A DNA stretch of 64,000 nt from Candidatus Acididesulfobacter guangdongensis (GCA_004195045.1 SGBC01000001.1:62001-126000), one strand, 5' to 3'. Positions 20,986 to 30,274 are shown, numbered from the stretch's first letter. Program-made: numbers and translations. The notes: generated by a model from the sequence alone, not told the origin.

Positions 20986-21684
20986 CTAAGCCGGAATATC
21001 TTCTTTAATCTCTGCATTGCCGCCGCATCCGCAGCCGTCATCATCAGAGGAACAAAACATAAAACAGCATAAAAGTCTGCCGCAAGAACCTATCATTCTC
21101 CCTGAATTCTGTTTTTGAAACTTGGCGCTTGCAGCCTTAAGAGTTATAGGTGCAAGTTCTTTTATGACTGAATTGCAGCAATACATTCTGCCGCACAAAC
21201 CTATTCCGCCCAGAAGTTTACACTCATCGCGTATATTTATCTGGCGCATCTCTATTCTTAAATGGAATTTTGCCGCCATAATCTTGACTAGCTCTCTAAA
21301 ATCAACTCTTTCTTCGGCGCTGTAATAAAAAATCATCTTATTTTCTGACGGAAGATATTTAACCTTAAGAAGTTTCATCGACAAGCCTAATTCTTTAACT
21401 CGTTGATTGCAAAAAACAAATCCTTCATCTTCTTTGGGATGATACTGAAACGCACTTACATCTTCATTGCCGTTGACTTTTCTTAATACCAGAGACATCT
21501 GCTCTGCGCTGCTCGGCAAGTCCTGCTTATTATCTTTAATTTCAGGCGTCTCTGATACAATACCGAGAAAAATTTTACCTTTCTTTTTAACCAAAACCCT
21601 GTCCCCGATTGCGATATTTAAAGCGCATGCATTGAATTCTTCGGATTCAGCGCCTTCATAAAGTTTTATTTTTACTGTTCTCAT
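20986..21684 (-). CDS. ricT: PSP1/RicT-family protein
   Basis: 232 residues. The PSP1 C-terminal domain contains LLGGIGLCGRMYCC and MIGSCGRLLCC, the cysteine-rich pair of this family. In Bacillus, RicT (YaaT) is part of the RicAFT complex, which binds iron-sulfur clusters and affects RNA maturation. The C-terminus has further cysteines (MFCSSDDDGCGCGG). Located between holB and metG, the typical place for yaaT-type genes. RicA and RicF partners are not in the window, so the complex may differ here. Confidence 0.88.
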   Translation of the reverse strand: MRTVKIKLYEGAESEEFNACALNIAIGDRVLVKKKGKIFLGIVSETPEIKDNKQDLPSSAEQMSLVLRKVNGNEDVSAFQYHPKEDEGFVFCNQRVKELGLSMKLLKVKYLPSENKMIFYYSAEERVDFRELVKIMAAKFHLRIEMRQINIRDECKLLGGIGLCGRMYCCNSVIKELAPITLKAASAKFQKQNSGRMIGSCGRLLCCFMFCSSDDDGCGCGGNAEIKEDIPA

Positions 21685-21840
21685 ATTTTTTATGTTTTAT
21701 TTCAATTTTATTATTATTTTATTTATTATTATTTTAATTGTTAGTTATTTATTTTATATTAATCTCATAAAACCCATATATACTTTAATTATTGTGTATA
21801 TTCTACTATATATGCTTTTTATATATTATATATATCGGCA

Positions 21841-23130
21841 TCATATTGCCGAAAAGTACCTATCTAAAGAAATATGTTTATTTAGATTATAATTGAGACC
21901 ATTAATATGGCTTAAGGTAATTTCTATCATTTCAGAAATTTTTTCTTCATCAAAATTATCAAGCATAGTTATTTTTTTTATTTCTTCGTAAATATCTACA
22001 TTATATATTAATTTTATATTTTTTGTAACTAAATAAACTAAAATATCTCTTAATATGACAAGTATAATTTCAAAAATATAGCTCTCGTCTATATCTATAT
22101 TATCATTATCTGTATTTTTTGCCATGATACCGATTTTCTTACCTGACTTATTGCTTTTGCTTCCGTCTTCTTTATAATTTTTTATAATATTATTAAACTT
22201 ATCGGACATATTATAATTATAAAAAGGTAATTTTTTGTTAAATGATTCGCTGATAAAAATGTCAAAAATTTCATTTCTGAGTTTTATGTAATTGCCGGAC
22301 ATTAAATTGGCTAAATTGGATATGCTTCCCCTTGCGAGCCTCACATACGCTGCCAGTATTTCGTCGTCGTTATTAAACCCCTTAATTTCTTTATCGGCTC
22401 TATTTTCTCTATTGCCGTTATTATTATCATTATTATTGTTGCTGCTGCCATTGCTATTTTGATTACCGTTGCCGTTATAGTAATTTTTAGCATAGTTGAA
22501 TAATATTTCTTCATTTACGGGTTTAAAATTTACAATCATACATCTTGATATTATAGTTGGAAGAATATTATTTAAAGCTGCCGCTATTAAAATAAAAACA
22601 GTTTTTTCCGGAGGCTCTTCTAAAATTTTTAAGATTGAGTTCATTGCGCCTGCATTCATTTTAGAAATATCGTCTATAATGACAAATCTATGCATATTGT
22701 TAGCAGGCAAAAGCGAAAGAGACCTTGCTAATCCATTAATCTTGTCTATATTTATCAGTCCTTTTTCATGCTCTATGTAAATTATATTGGAATTTGTTTT
22801 ATTAAGTATTCCGGCGCAGGATGAACATTTTCCGCACGGTTCAATCAATGCTGAAGAGGGATTATTTAAATTACTGCTGCGGTCGCCATTACTGTCTTCG
22901 ATGCCGATCAGCTTCCTGCTATTGCCGCTATTAAAATTTAAATCTAAATTAAAATCTGAGCAAAGCACGGATGAGGCGAATGAAAAAGCGGTAAATTTTT
23001 TTCCTATCGATTCCTGACCGTAAAATATCAGACCGGATGGGATTCTGTCCTGTAAAATCAGACTATTCAGAAAAACCAGTTCACTTTCGTGTCCAAGCAC
23101 CTTTGAAAATCCATACGGAAAATTATTCAT
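21841..23130 (-). CDS. holB: DNA polymerase III delta-prime subunit
   Basis: 429 residues. Clamp-loader subunit with AAA+ fold: FYGQESIGKKFTA as the degenerate P-loop, a zinc module with CGKCSSC near residue 99, RFVIIDDISKMNAGAMNSILKILEEPP, and sensor 1 with SRC (TIISRCMIVNF). An Asn/Gly-rich insert occupies about 217-247 (NSNGSSNNNNDNNNGN). The C-terminal lid domain is diverged and Lys/Asn-rich. It stands between tmk and ricT as in many bacteria. The core motifs make the call secure; DnaX is excluded because the true Walker A lysine-threonine pair is missing. Confidence 0.9.
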   Translation of the reverse strand: MNNFPYGFSKVLGHESELVFLNSLILQDRIPSGLIFYGQESIGKKFTAFSFASSVLCSDFNLDLNFNSGNSRKLIGIEDSNGDRSSNLNNPSSALIEPCGKCSSCAGILNKTNSNIIYIEHEKGLINIDKINGLARSLSLLPANNMHRFVIIDDISKMNAGAMNSILKILEEPPEKTVFILIAAALNNILPTIISRCMIVNFKPVNEEILFNYAKNYYNGNGNQNSNGSSNNNNDNNNGNRENRADKEIKGFNNDDEILAAYVRLARGSISNLANLMSGNYIKLRNEIFDIFISESFNKKLPFYNYNMSDKFNNIIKNYKEDGSKSNKSGKKIGIMAKNTDNDNIDIDESYIFEIILVILRDILVYLVTKNIKLIYNVDIYEEIKKITMLDNFDEEKISEMIEITLSHINGLNYNLNKHISLDRYFSAI

Positions 23131-23315
23131 AATACTGATAATGATAATATTAATAATATATCTATAATATATTTATTTAATTTATTTAACTTGCCTCATT
23201 TGGCAGAACATTTACAACTTTATTTTCTGTTCCGAAATAACAGGATTTACCGTAACATTTTATTAAACTTGTTTAACAGGGCATTTATAACGTTATAATA
23301 ATCTTCATAATATAT

Positions 23316-24128
23316 TCACGGCAATAAAGAATCCGTATCCGATAAAATTTCCGATACTATTTCATCGGTAGTTTTGGAAGCGTTTATCAATGTTATTCTA
23401 TTCCGATATATTTCATAAAGATATAAATAGTTTTCTCTGATTTTTGAAAAAACATCGACAGATTGAACATCATACAGGCTCTTGATATCTTTTTTAGATA
23501 TTCTTTTACCGGCTATTTCGGGGTCTATATCAAGCAGATAAGTTCTATCTATTTCAATATCATTTATATCAAGAATAAAACTGTTTACTTTAAGAATAAA
23601 TTCTTTAGCTTTGTTTATTTTAGCTTTATCTTCTATTTCATCAAAACTTTGATAGGCAAATGTAGAATCTGTAAATCTATCGCATATAACAATGTCATAA
23701 TCTTTAATTTTATTTTTAATACTGCTCAAATGAGCTGCTCTGTCGGATGAAAACAAAAACAGACAAATTAATTTATAAGAAATTTCGTCTAAATTATTAA
23801 TATATTCATGCAGCAGTTTGTCTTTTGTACCATTATCTTTTGTATCATTATCTTTTGTATCATTATCTTTTGTATCATTATCTTTGCTTATATTATTGTT
23901 TTTGTAATTGCTGAAATTGTCGTCTTTATAATTATTTTTTTCACTGTCTCCTAAAATATATTTCTTAATAAAAGCACCCAGAGGTTCGTCTGTCGGTTCC
24001 ATAGTGTATAAAACACTATAACCTCTTTTCTCAAGTCTGCTTTTTAGTTCATGCCCCGCAGTTGTTTTTCCGCAGCCGTCTATACCTTCTAAAGTTATAA
24101 ATAGATTATTATTTTTATATGTTTTCAT
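23316..24128 (-). CDS. tmk: Thymidylate kinase with a repetitive insert
   Basis: 270 residues, longer than the usual 205-215. P-loop LEGIDGCGKTT at about 13-23, DRFTDSTFAYQSF for the substrate site, and DIDPEIAGKRIS near the lid. It phosphorylates dTMP to dTDP. The extra length is an Asn/Lys/Asp insert at about 61-108, which includes four DN(D/G)TK units encoded by a 15-bp tandem repeat. The insert lies after the conserved EPT segment, in a surface region of the fold, so the enzyme is probably active. First gene of the tmk-holB-ricT-metG-tatD-larC run. Confidence 0.93.
   Translation of the reverse strand: MKTYKNNNLFITLEGIDGCGKTTAGHELKSRLEKRGYSVLYTMEPTDEPLGAFIKKYILGDSEKNNYKDDNFSNYKNNNISKDNDTKDNDTKDNDTKDNGTKDKLLHEYINNLDEISYKLICLFLFSSDRAAHLSSIKNKIKDYDIVICDRFTDSTFAYQSFDEIEDKAKINKAKEFILKVNSFILDINDIEIDRTYLLDIDPEIAGKRISKKDIKSLYDVQSVDVFSKIRENYLYLYEIYRNRITLINASKTTDEIVSEILSDTDSLLP
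23823..23882. repeat. In-frame tandem repeat within tmk, 15 bp x 4
   Basis: Four copies of a 15-bp unit (TTTTGTATCATTATC on the plus strand; the first copy has one change). The unit length is a multiple of three, so changes in copy number would keep the tmk reading frame. Confidence 0.9.
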
Positions 24129-24170
24129 TGTTCTTCATCGTTAGTTAATTATTTTATCTTCATTTTATTC

Positions 24171-24200
24171 TTATTTTATCTTATTTTATCTTATTTTATC
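24171..24200. repeat. Tandem repeat, 10 bp x 3, in the tmk leader
   Basis: Three exact units of TTATTTTATC, 43-72 bases upstream of the tmk start codon, with degenerate flanking copies. Confidence 0.75.
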
Positions 24201-24434
24201 TTATTTATTTTATTCTATATTTATAATTATTTTTAGTTAAGAAATATTATTATTTTTAGAAAAATCTGCGAAATTCCCTTCTTTTTAAAGGAAAATTGTA
24301 AATATTTTGTTTAGCTAAAAGATGCAAATTAAGCAATAGACGCTATAAAAGTTATTTTGTAATAGACATTATAAAAGCTATAGAGATAGCAATTATTTAT
24401 GTAATTATTTATATTTATATATTTACGGTTATTA

Positions 24435-24443
24435 TGATATAAT
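24435..24443 (+). promoter_or_regulatory. Extended -10 promoter candidate for queA
   Basis: TGATATAAT (TGn plus TATAAT) about 90 bases before the queA start. No good -35 is present at 17 bp, as is common for extended -10 promoters. Confidence 0.4.
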
Positions 24444-24458
24444 GCAAAAAAAAACTCA

Positions 24459-24522
24459 AGATTTAAAATTAAATACAACAACTCAAAATCAGATTTAAAA
24501 TTAAATACAACAACTCAAAATA
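24459..24522. repeat. Direct duplication, 32 bp x 2, in the queA leader
   Basis: Two adjacent copies of a 32-bp unit starting AGATTTAAAATTAAATACAA, identical apart from the final base. The second copy ends 11 bases before the queA start codon, so the duplication lengthened the leader. Confidence 0.9.
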
Positions 24523-24533
24523 ACTGAAAATAT

Positions 24534-25736
24534 ATGAAATTAGAAGATTTTAATTACTTTTTTGATGAAAAACTTATCGCAAAATATCCTCTTAAAAATA
24601 GAGATGAATCGAAGCTTCTTGCCGTTAACGTAAAAAAATTCACGGTAGAGCATAAAAAATTTTACGACATTATTGATTATATTAATCCCGGCGATGTAAT
24701 AACAGTTAACAGCTCTTATGTCAAAAAAGCGCGCATATTCGGCAAAAGAGAGACCGGCGGAAAGGTTGAGATTTTTATACTGGATTTTCCGAACAAAATT
24801 ACTTTTCCTCTTACCTTAAAATGTTTGCTTAAAACACATAAAAAAATAAAAAAAAATGAAAGAATTACAGTTTTGTCTTCGAACGGTGAAAAAAACACCG
24901 CCTGTGACAATCGGCATACATCGGAATATTTTGATTTTAAAGAAGATTTTAAAGAAGATAGGAACAGAAAAAATGAGGATAGCTGCTGCGATAATTATAA
25001 TAATTATAATAACGGCAATCAAAATAATAATTTTTTTATTACCGCTTCAAACTACCTTGGAGAAAGTACATGGGAAATAATAATTCAAAATGAGAACGAT
25101 TACAATTTCATATTTGATAACTGCGCCGCTGTTCCCCTGCCTCCATATATCAAAAGACCAACCGATAAGAATGATGAAATTTATTATCAGACCATATACG
25201 CAAAGGAAGCTTCCGGTTTTTCAGTTGCAGCTCCTACTGCAGGACTTCATTTTACGGAAAATCTTATTAATAAAATAAAAAACAAGGGCGGCATTTTTAC
25301 GGATATTTCATTGAATATAGGATTAGGAACATTTGCGCCGGTGCGTGAAAAAGATATTGAGAACCACAATATGCATGAAGAAAGATATAAAATATCGGAA
25401 AAAACGGCAAACATAATCAACAACGCGCTCAAAAACGGGAACAAGCTAATCGCCACGGGAACGTCCTCCGTAAGATGCTTGGAATCGTCAACCGGCAATG
25501 ACGGTACGGTCCGACCTGAAAGTGATGCAATTACCTCATTATATATATATCCGGGCTATAAATTTAAAATAACTAAGAATTTGATAACTAATTTTCATCA
25601 GCCTAAATCTTCTCTGTTTATTATGCTCAGCGCATTAATAGGCTTAGATAAAATGAAAATATTATATGAAGAAGCTATGAATAACGACTATAAATTTTTT
25701 AGCTACGGCGATGCAATGTTTTTATATAATATATAA
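24534..25736 (+). CDS. queA: S-adenosylmethionine:tRNA ribosyltransferase-isomerase
   Basis: 400 residues (family about 340-360). Transfers and isomerises the ribosyl group of SAM to preQ1 in tRNA, making epoxyqueuosine. Seen: FDEKLIAKYPLKNRDESKLL at the N-terminus, AAPTAGLHFTENL, NIGLGTFAPVR, HNMHEERYKI, GTSSVRCLES and TNFHQPKSSLFIMLSAL. The additional length is an Asn-rich insert at about 117-168. No strong ribosome site is visible before the start, which lies just after a 32-bp duplication. Paired with tgt, the enzyme acting just before it in the pathway. Confidence 0.95.
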   Translation: MKLEDFNYFFDEKLIAKYPLKNRDESKLLAVNVKKFTVEHKKFYDIIDYINPGDVITVNSSYVKKARIFGKRETGGKVEIFILDFPNKITFPLTLKCLLKTHKKIKKNERITVLSSNGEKNTACDNRHTSEYFDFKEDFKEDRNRKNEDSCCDNYNNYNNGNQNNNFFITASNYLGESTWEIIIQNENDYNFIFDNCAAVPLPPYIKRPTDKNDEIYYQTIYAKEASGFSVAAPTAGLHFTENLINKIKNKGGIFTDISLNIGLGTFAPVREKDIENHNMHEERYKISEKTANIINNALKNGNKLIATGTSSVRCLESSTGNDGTVRPESDAITSLYIYPGYKFKITKNLITNFHQPKSSLFIMLSALIGLDKMKILYEEAMNNDYKFFSYGDAMFLYNI

Positions 25737-25760
25737 TAAGACATTGAAAAGGTGTCCACT

Positions 25761-25836
25761 GAAAAGGTGTCAGACACCTTTTCCGGAAAAGTATACGGTA
25801 AAATGAGTAACATAAAAAGGTGTCAGACACCTTTTC
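25761..25836. repeat. Two short palindromes GGTGTCAGACACC between queA and tgt
   Basis: Two palindromes, GAAAAGGTGTC-A-GACACCTTTTC at 25761-25783 and AAAAGGTGTC-A-GACACCTTTT at 25816-25836. A third half-copy (GAAAAGGTGTCC) precedes them at 25746-25757. They share the terminal sequence of repeat family A but lack its interior. On RNA they would form strong hairpins and might also end queA transcripts. Confidence 0.85.
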
Positions 25837-25916
25837 CGTTATAATAAAATGAGGAGCCGGCTGCTTTGCGGCAGGATTAACATAATCTATAATTAAACTA
25901 TCTATATAAATAATAT

Positions 25917-27050
25917 ATGTTTGAAATTCTAAAAAAAGACCCTTTGAGCAATGCCAGAACCGGCAAGCTTCGCACAAAAAACGAAACAATAGATACGCCG
26001 GTTTTCATGCCGGTCGGAACGTTAGGCACTGTAAAGTCAATCTCTCCGTTAGAACTTTATAATGAAGGTTTTAAAATAATGCTTTCAAATACCTATCATC
26101 TCTTTTTGCGTCCCGGTATGGAAGTTATTGAAAAATTCGGTTCTCTAAGAAATTTTACAAATTATAAAGGCGCAATATTAACAGATTCAGGTGGTTTTCA
26201 AATATTCAGTCTGTCCAAATTTGCAAAAATAAGCAGCGGCGGCGCAGAGTTTATGTCTCATATCGACGGCTCGGTCCATATTTTTACGCCTGAAAGAGTT
26301 GTTAAACTGCAGGAAACTTTTGATTCTGATATAATAATGCCTTTAGATGTTTTCTCAGGTCCGGGCGTATCAAAAAAAATAGCCGAAAAAGACCTCGATA
26401 TAACTTTAGAATGGGCTGAACGTTCAATCAGCGCAAAAAATAAAGAAAAAAACAATTTAATTTTTTTAATATCTCAGGGAAATTTCTTTGATGATTTGAG
26501 AGAAAAATCGGCAATATATTTATCCGAACTGAATGCCGACGGATATGCCATAGGCGGTCTTGCAGTAGGAGAAGATAAGGAAACAATGCGTGATATGCTC
26601 GGTATTTCAGTTTCTAAACTGCCTGAAAATAAACCGAGATATCTGATGGGGGTCGGCACTCCTGAAGATATAATAACAGCCGTAAGCCTCGGCGTTGATA
26701 TGTTTGACTGTGTTTTGCCTTCAAGAAATGCAAGAACTGGGTTTGCATTCACATCTAAAGGTAATTTAAATATTAAGAACTCTGTTCATAAATTTGAAAA
26801 ACAGCCTATAGACGATGAATGCGGCTGCTACGCCTGTTTAAACTTTTCCAGGGCTTATTTAAGACACGCTTTTATGAGCAAAGAAATATTTTCGCAGAGA
26901 CTTTTGACGATACATAATCTTCATTTTTATCAGAATATGATATTAAATATCAGACGGTCTATAAATGACGGCAACTTCACAGACTATAAAAATGATTTTT
27001 TAGGAAAAAGACAACAGACAGCTGTACTGCCTGAAGATACCTCTTTATAA
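25917..27050 (+). CDS. tgt: tRNA-guanine transglycosylase
   Basis: 377 residues, normal length with no insert. Exchanges guanine-34 for preQ1 in GUN-anticodon tRNAs. Seen: TPVFMPVGTLGTVKS, LTDSGGFQIFSL with the active-site Asp, DSDIIMPLDVFSGPG, GGLAVGE, YLMGVGTPEDII, FDCVLPSRNARTG with the second catalytic Asp, and the zinc ligands CGCYACLNFSRAYLRHAF (C-x-C-x2-C then His). It follows queA by 180 bases, separated by two palindromes. Confidence 0.97.
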   Translation: MFEILKKDPLSNARTGKLRTKNETIDTPVFMPVGTLGTVKSISPLELYNEGFKIMLSNTYHLFLRPGMEVIEKFGSLRNFTNYKGAILTDSGGFQIFSLSKFAKISSGGAEFMSHIDGSVHIFTPERVVKLQETFDSDIIMPLDVFSGPGVSKKIAEKDLDITLEWAERSISAKNKEKNNLIFLISQGNFFDDLREKSAIYLSELNADGYAIGGLAVGEDKETMRDMLGISVSKLPENKPRYLMGVGTPEDIITAVSLGVDMFDCVLPSRNARTGFAFTSKGNLNIKNSVHKFEKQPIDDECGCYACLNFSRAYLRHAFMSKEIFSQRLLTIHNLHFYQNMILNIRRSINDGNFTDYKNDFLGKRQQTAVLPEDTSL

Positions 27051-27070
27051 CAATAAATGCAATTTATTCA

Positions 27071-27118
27071 CTTTAATCCGAAATAGAAAATATTTATGTA
27101 TTCTTTGCTCGGTTAAGC
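27071..27118 (-). repeat. Repeat family B (about 48 bp), copy 2
   Basis: Reverse-orientation copy of the repeat at 16114-16163, ending GCTCGGTTAAGC on the plus strand. It lies 20 bases after the tgt stop codon. Confidence 0.85.
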
Positions 27119-27291
27119 AAAATATAAAAACGGCTTCTGCTTATCCAAATTTTTATAATTTAACGCTTATTTTTTACATTTACTCTTTACTTTAATCAGA
27201 AATTTGAATAGAATAATAAATCAAAATATAATAAATTATATTGATTTAATCTATTAATTTAATCTAATCAATAAATAAAAAGGTAAAAAAA

Positions 27292-27633
27292 ATGAAAATT
27301 CTATCTGATGTATTAAATTTATTTTATCCCACAAATGCTTATGCAGCACCAGCAGCCGCCGGAGGAAGTTCTCTCCAGAATGAAATTTGGAGTTTTGCTC
27401 CGCTTATCGCAATAGTAGTTATATTCTATCTTCTTGTAATATTACCGCAGCAGAAAAGAACAAAAGACCATAAAAAAATGATTGATTCTTTAAAGATAGG
27501 CGACCAGGTGATAACTAACGGCGGTATATACGGAGTAGTTGCCGGAATTGCAGACCAGGTATTTACGCTTGAAATAGCAAAAGATGTTAAAATTAAGGTT
27601 GCGAAAAACACGATAGCGACCAAAGCGTCTTAA
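27292..27633 (+). CDS. yajC: Preprotein translocase subunit YajC
   Basis: 113 residues. Single membrane segment (about 35-52, LIAIVVIFYLLVILPQQKR), followed by the conserved KDHKKMIDSLKIGDQVITNGGIYG and VAGI. YajC associates with SecDF at the inner membrane. The first 25 residues form a hydrophobic leader-like stretch (LNLFYPTNAYA). AAAAGG lies just before the start codon. The stop codon sits inside the first copy of a 41-bp direct repeat. Confidence 0.93.
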   Translation: MKILSDVLNLFYPTNAYAAPAAAGGSSLQNEIWSFAPLIAIVVIFYLLVILPQQKRTKDHKKMIDSLKIGDQVITNGGIYGVVAGIADQVFTLEIAKDVKIKVAKNTIATKAS

Positions 27634-27740
27634 ACTTATTTGCCTTAAATTTAATTTGACAGAAAAAACAAACGATATTATTGCCGCTAATAAAAAATGT
27701 CTTAAACTTATTTGCCGTAAATTTAATTTGACAGATAAAA
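27627..27740. repeat. 41-bp direct duplication around the yajC stop codon
   Basis: Copies at 27627-27667 and 27699-27740 (GTCTTAAACTTATTTGCC and onwards) differ at only a few bases. The first includes the yajC stop codon; the second lies in the yajC-secD gap. Confidence 0.9.
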
Positions 27741-27783
27741 TGAATTTAATACTAAATATTAAAGAGGGCTATTTTTCAATATT

Positions 27784-29349
27784 ATGAAACCTGTTAAAAC
27801 AAGAGTAATTCTTATAACCGTTTTAATTATCGTATCTTTATTTTCAATAGTTCCGTCAATTTACCCCAATACGCCTTCATGGTGGAAAGCGACCATAGGA
27901 AACGCCGAGATGCATCTTGGATTAGATCTTCAGGGCGGTCTTTATCTTGTTGAAAAAGTCCAGACAAACAAAGCTATCAATGAAAAATTATACAAAGATT
28001 ATTCTGATATCGCGGCTTTTACCGTCTCGAAAGGATACAGCAAAAACAACATTGTGTACAATAAAAGCTACTTATCCGTCAAAGGAAAACTGCTAAAAAA
28101 CAAACCGTTTTTAATGAAATTTATTTCCGAACGCCATCCTTCTTTAAAACTTGTCGGGGATAAAATAATATTCAAAAAATCGTCCGTAGCTTTATTTAAA
28201 AAGGAAGCGGTCAGCGGAGCTTTAGAGGTCATGCGCAACAGAATAGACCAGTTCGGCTTAGTAAATCCTAATATCGCAAGACAGGGTAAAAATACTATCG
28301 TTCTTGAACTCCCCGGCGTGAAGAATGTAAAACAGGCTGTCAGTCTGATAGGCAAAACTGCCAGATTAACCTTTCAGCTGGTAGATGATAAATACAGCTT
28401 AAAAAAAGCACTATCCGGCGAGATACCTCCGGGAGATGAAATTTTATATCATACTACCTACAATAAATACACGCATAAAACTATGAAAAGACCTTATCTT
28501 ATCAATAAAACGGTTTTAATGAGCGGAACTAATATTTCAAGCGCCAATGTCCAAATAAATCAGTATAATCAGCCGATAGTCGCAATTTCATTTAATTCTA
28601 AAGGAACAAAGGAATTTGCAGCCGTTACTACAAAATATACAGGACAAAGACTTGCTATCATCTTAGATCATAATGTAAATTCCGCTCCTGTTATAGAAGA
28701 ACCTATTACAGGAGGAAATGCTACTATTTCAGGCAATTTTACTATGGCGAAAGCAAATGACCTTGCTATAGCGCTGCGTTCGGGCGCTTTGCCGGCTCCG
28801 GTAAAAATAATGCAGGATGTGACAATAGGACCTACGCTTGGTGCTGATTCTATACATGACGGTATTGTAGCGGCGGTAGTCGGGCTTATCCTTGTTATGG
28901 GATTTATGATATTTTATTATAAATTATCAGGACTTATTGCAGATTTTGCTTTGATAGAAAATATTCTTTTTCTTATGGCAGCGCTGTCTCTTTTCGGCGC
29001 AACGCTCACGTTGCCCGGTATTGCAGGTATAATTCTTACTATAGGTATGGCTGTCGATGCAAACGTTCTTATATTTGAAAGAATAAGGGAAGAACTCAGA
29101 GAAAATAAACCGATTCCTATTGCAATAGAAAACGGCTACAATAAAGCGTTCTTTACTATACTTGATTCGCATGTTACGGCATTAATAACGGCTGCCGTTT
29201 TATTTTATTTCGGTTCAGGTCCGGTCAAAGGTTTTGCAGTTACTCTTTCATTAGGTATTATCATTAATCTTTTTACTTCTTTAGTAGGAACAAAGGTTAT
29301 TTTTGATATTGTAGCAAATAAGAAAAAAATTGAAAAATTAAGCATATAA
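27784..29349 (+). CDS. secD: Protein translocase subunit SecD
   Basis: 521 residues, RND-type accessory of the Sec translocon that uses the proton gradient to pull proteins across the inner membrane. Seen: first membrane helix (9-27), LGLDLQGGLYLVEKV, the P1 region GALEVMRNRIDQFGLVNPNI, FNSKGTKEFAAVT, and the C-terminal membrane bundle with MAVDANVLIFERIREELRE. Between yajC and secF on the plus strand, 13 bases before secF. Confidence 0.97.
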   Translation: MKPVKTRVILITVLIIVSLFSIVPSIYPNTPSWWKATIGNAEMHLGLDLQGGLYLVEKVQTNKAINEKLYKDYSDIAAFTVSKGYSKNNIVYNKSYLSVKGKLLKNKPFLMKFISERHPSLKLVGDKIIFKKSSVALFKKEAVSGALEVMRNRIDQFGLVNPNIARQGKNTIVLELPGVKNVKQAVSLIGKTARLTFQLVDDKYSLKKALSGEIPPGDEILYHTTYNKYTHKTMKRPYLINKTVLMSGTNISSANVQINQYNQPIVAISFNSKGTKEFAAVTTKYTGQRLAIILDHNVNSAPVIEEPITGGNATISGNFTMAKANDLAIALRSGALPAPVKIMQDVTIGPTLGADSIHDGIVAAVVGLILVMGFMIFYYKLSGLIADFALIENILFLMAALSLFGATLTLPGIAGIILTIGMAVDANVLIFERIREELRENKPIPIAIENGYNKAFFTILDSHVTALITAAVLFYFGSGPVKGFAVTLSLGIIINLFTSLVGTKVIFDIVANKKKIEKLSI

Positions 29350-29362
29350 GGAGCCGATAAAA

Positions 29363-30274
29363 GTGGAATTTATAAGAAATACGCATTTTGATTTTCTTGG
29401 AAAAAAGAAATTTTCTTTTGTAATATCTTCCGTACTTGTTATCCTCGGAATAATCGAGGTCATTACTATGCTTCTCGGCACTGCTAACATAGGTATAGAT
29501 TTTACCGGCGGCTTAACAATGCAGCTTCTTTTTAAACATAAGCTCAACGTTCCGCTAGTCAGAAAATCATTAACATCCGGCGGATTTAAAGACATCAAAA
29601 TTATAAAATTTAAAGGGAAGAATGAATGTATTATTAAAACAAAATTAATCGGCAACAATATTACGAAATATGCAGATAAACTAAAATCTGTAGTGAAAAA
29701 ATCTTCACCGGGTAACCCTTTTAAAGTAATAAGCAATGAGATGGTCGGTCCGTCCGTAGGCAGCAGTATGACAAAAGATGCTATTATAGCTATAATTATA
29801 GCTATAGTAAGTATTGTCATATATATCACGTGGAGATTTGAATTCAGATTCGGGGCGGCGGCGGCAATCGGGCTTGCCCATGATATCCTTGCTCTTCTTG
29901 GAGTTATATTTATATTCGATAAAGAAATTACGCTTCTTGTAATAACGGCTATTTTAACCGTTGCGGGATATTCTTTAACGGATAAAGTCGTTGTTTTTGA
30001 TAGAATAAGGGAAAATCTCAAGCTTGAAAGCGAGCAAAAACAGCCTATTAATTTAACAAATTTGGTAAATAAAAGTATAAATGAAGTTTTAACCCGAACT
30101 GTAGTAACTTCATTGACTGTTATATTAGTTGTTCTATCATTATTTTTTCTTGGCGGATCGGTGCTGCATGATTTTGCTTTTACACTCCTTTTTGGAGTTA
30201 TAATCGGAACATATTCTTCTATTTTCATAGCAAGCCCTATTATGGTAATATTCAATGAAAAATATTATAAATAA
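29363..30274 (+). CDS. secF: Protein translocase subunit SecF
   Basis: 303 residues. Starts at GTG 29363 behind TAAGGAG. Six membrane helices; IGIDFTGGLTMQLLF near 47 and the RND signature YSLTDKVVVFDRIREN near 208, where the usual YS(I)ND is YSLTD but the key Asp is kept. Partner of SecD. Its 3' end overlaps the start of recJ by 20 bases, implying cotranscription of recJ with the sec genes. Confidence 0.96.
   Translation: MEFIRNTHFDFLGKKKFSFVISSVLVILGIIEVITMLLGTANIGIDFTGGLTMQLLFKHKLNVPLVRKSLTSGGFKDIKIIKFKGKNECIIKTKLIGNNITKYADKLKSVVKKSSPGNPFKVISNEMVGPSVGSSMTKDAIIAIIIAIVSIVIYITWRFEFRFGAAAAIGLAHDILALLGVIFIFDKEITLLVITAILTVAGYSLTDKVVVFDRIRENLKLESEQKQPINLTNLVNKSINEVLTRTVVTSLTVILVVLSLFFLGGSVLHDFAFTLLFGVIIGTYSSIFIASPIMVIFNEKYYK

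Larger units (their letters stand above)
24129..24533. other. Divergent tmk-queA intergenic region, 405 bp
   Basis: No gene recognised. It contains a 10-bp tandem repeat near tmk, an extended -10 promoter candidate and a 32-bp duplication near queA. I looked for a preQ1 riboswitch before queA and saw none. Confidence 0.5.

Noticed and set aside
21692-21892. Small plus-strand hydrophobic frame between ricT and holB
   Set aside because: Composition is that of random AT-rich sequence (I/Y/L) and its end overlaps holB antisense; no ribosome site or conservation.
24129-24533. preQ1 riboswitch before queA
   Set aside because: The expected short stem with its A-rich tail was not found; only a promoter candidate and duplications are seen.
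29338-30255. Long minus-strand frame of 305 codons opposite secF
   Set aside because: It mirrors the secF frame, has a Ser/Thr/Ile-rich composition typical of antisense reading of AT-rich membrane genes, and no family resemblance.
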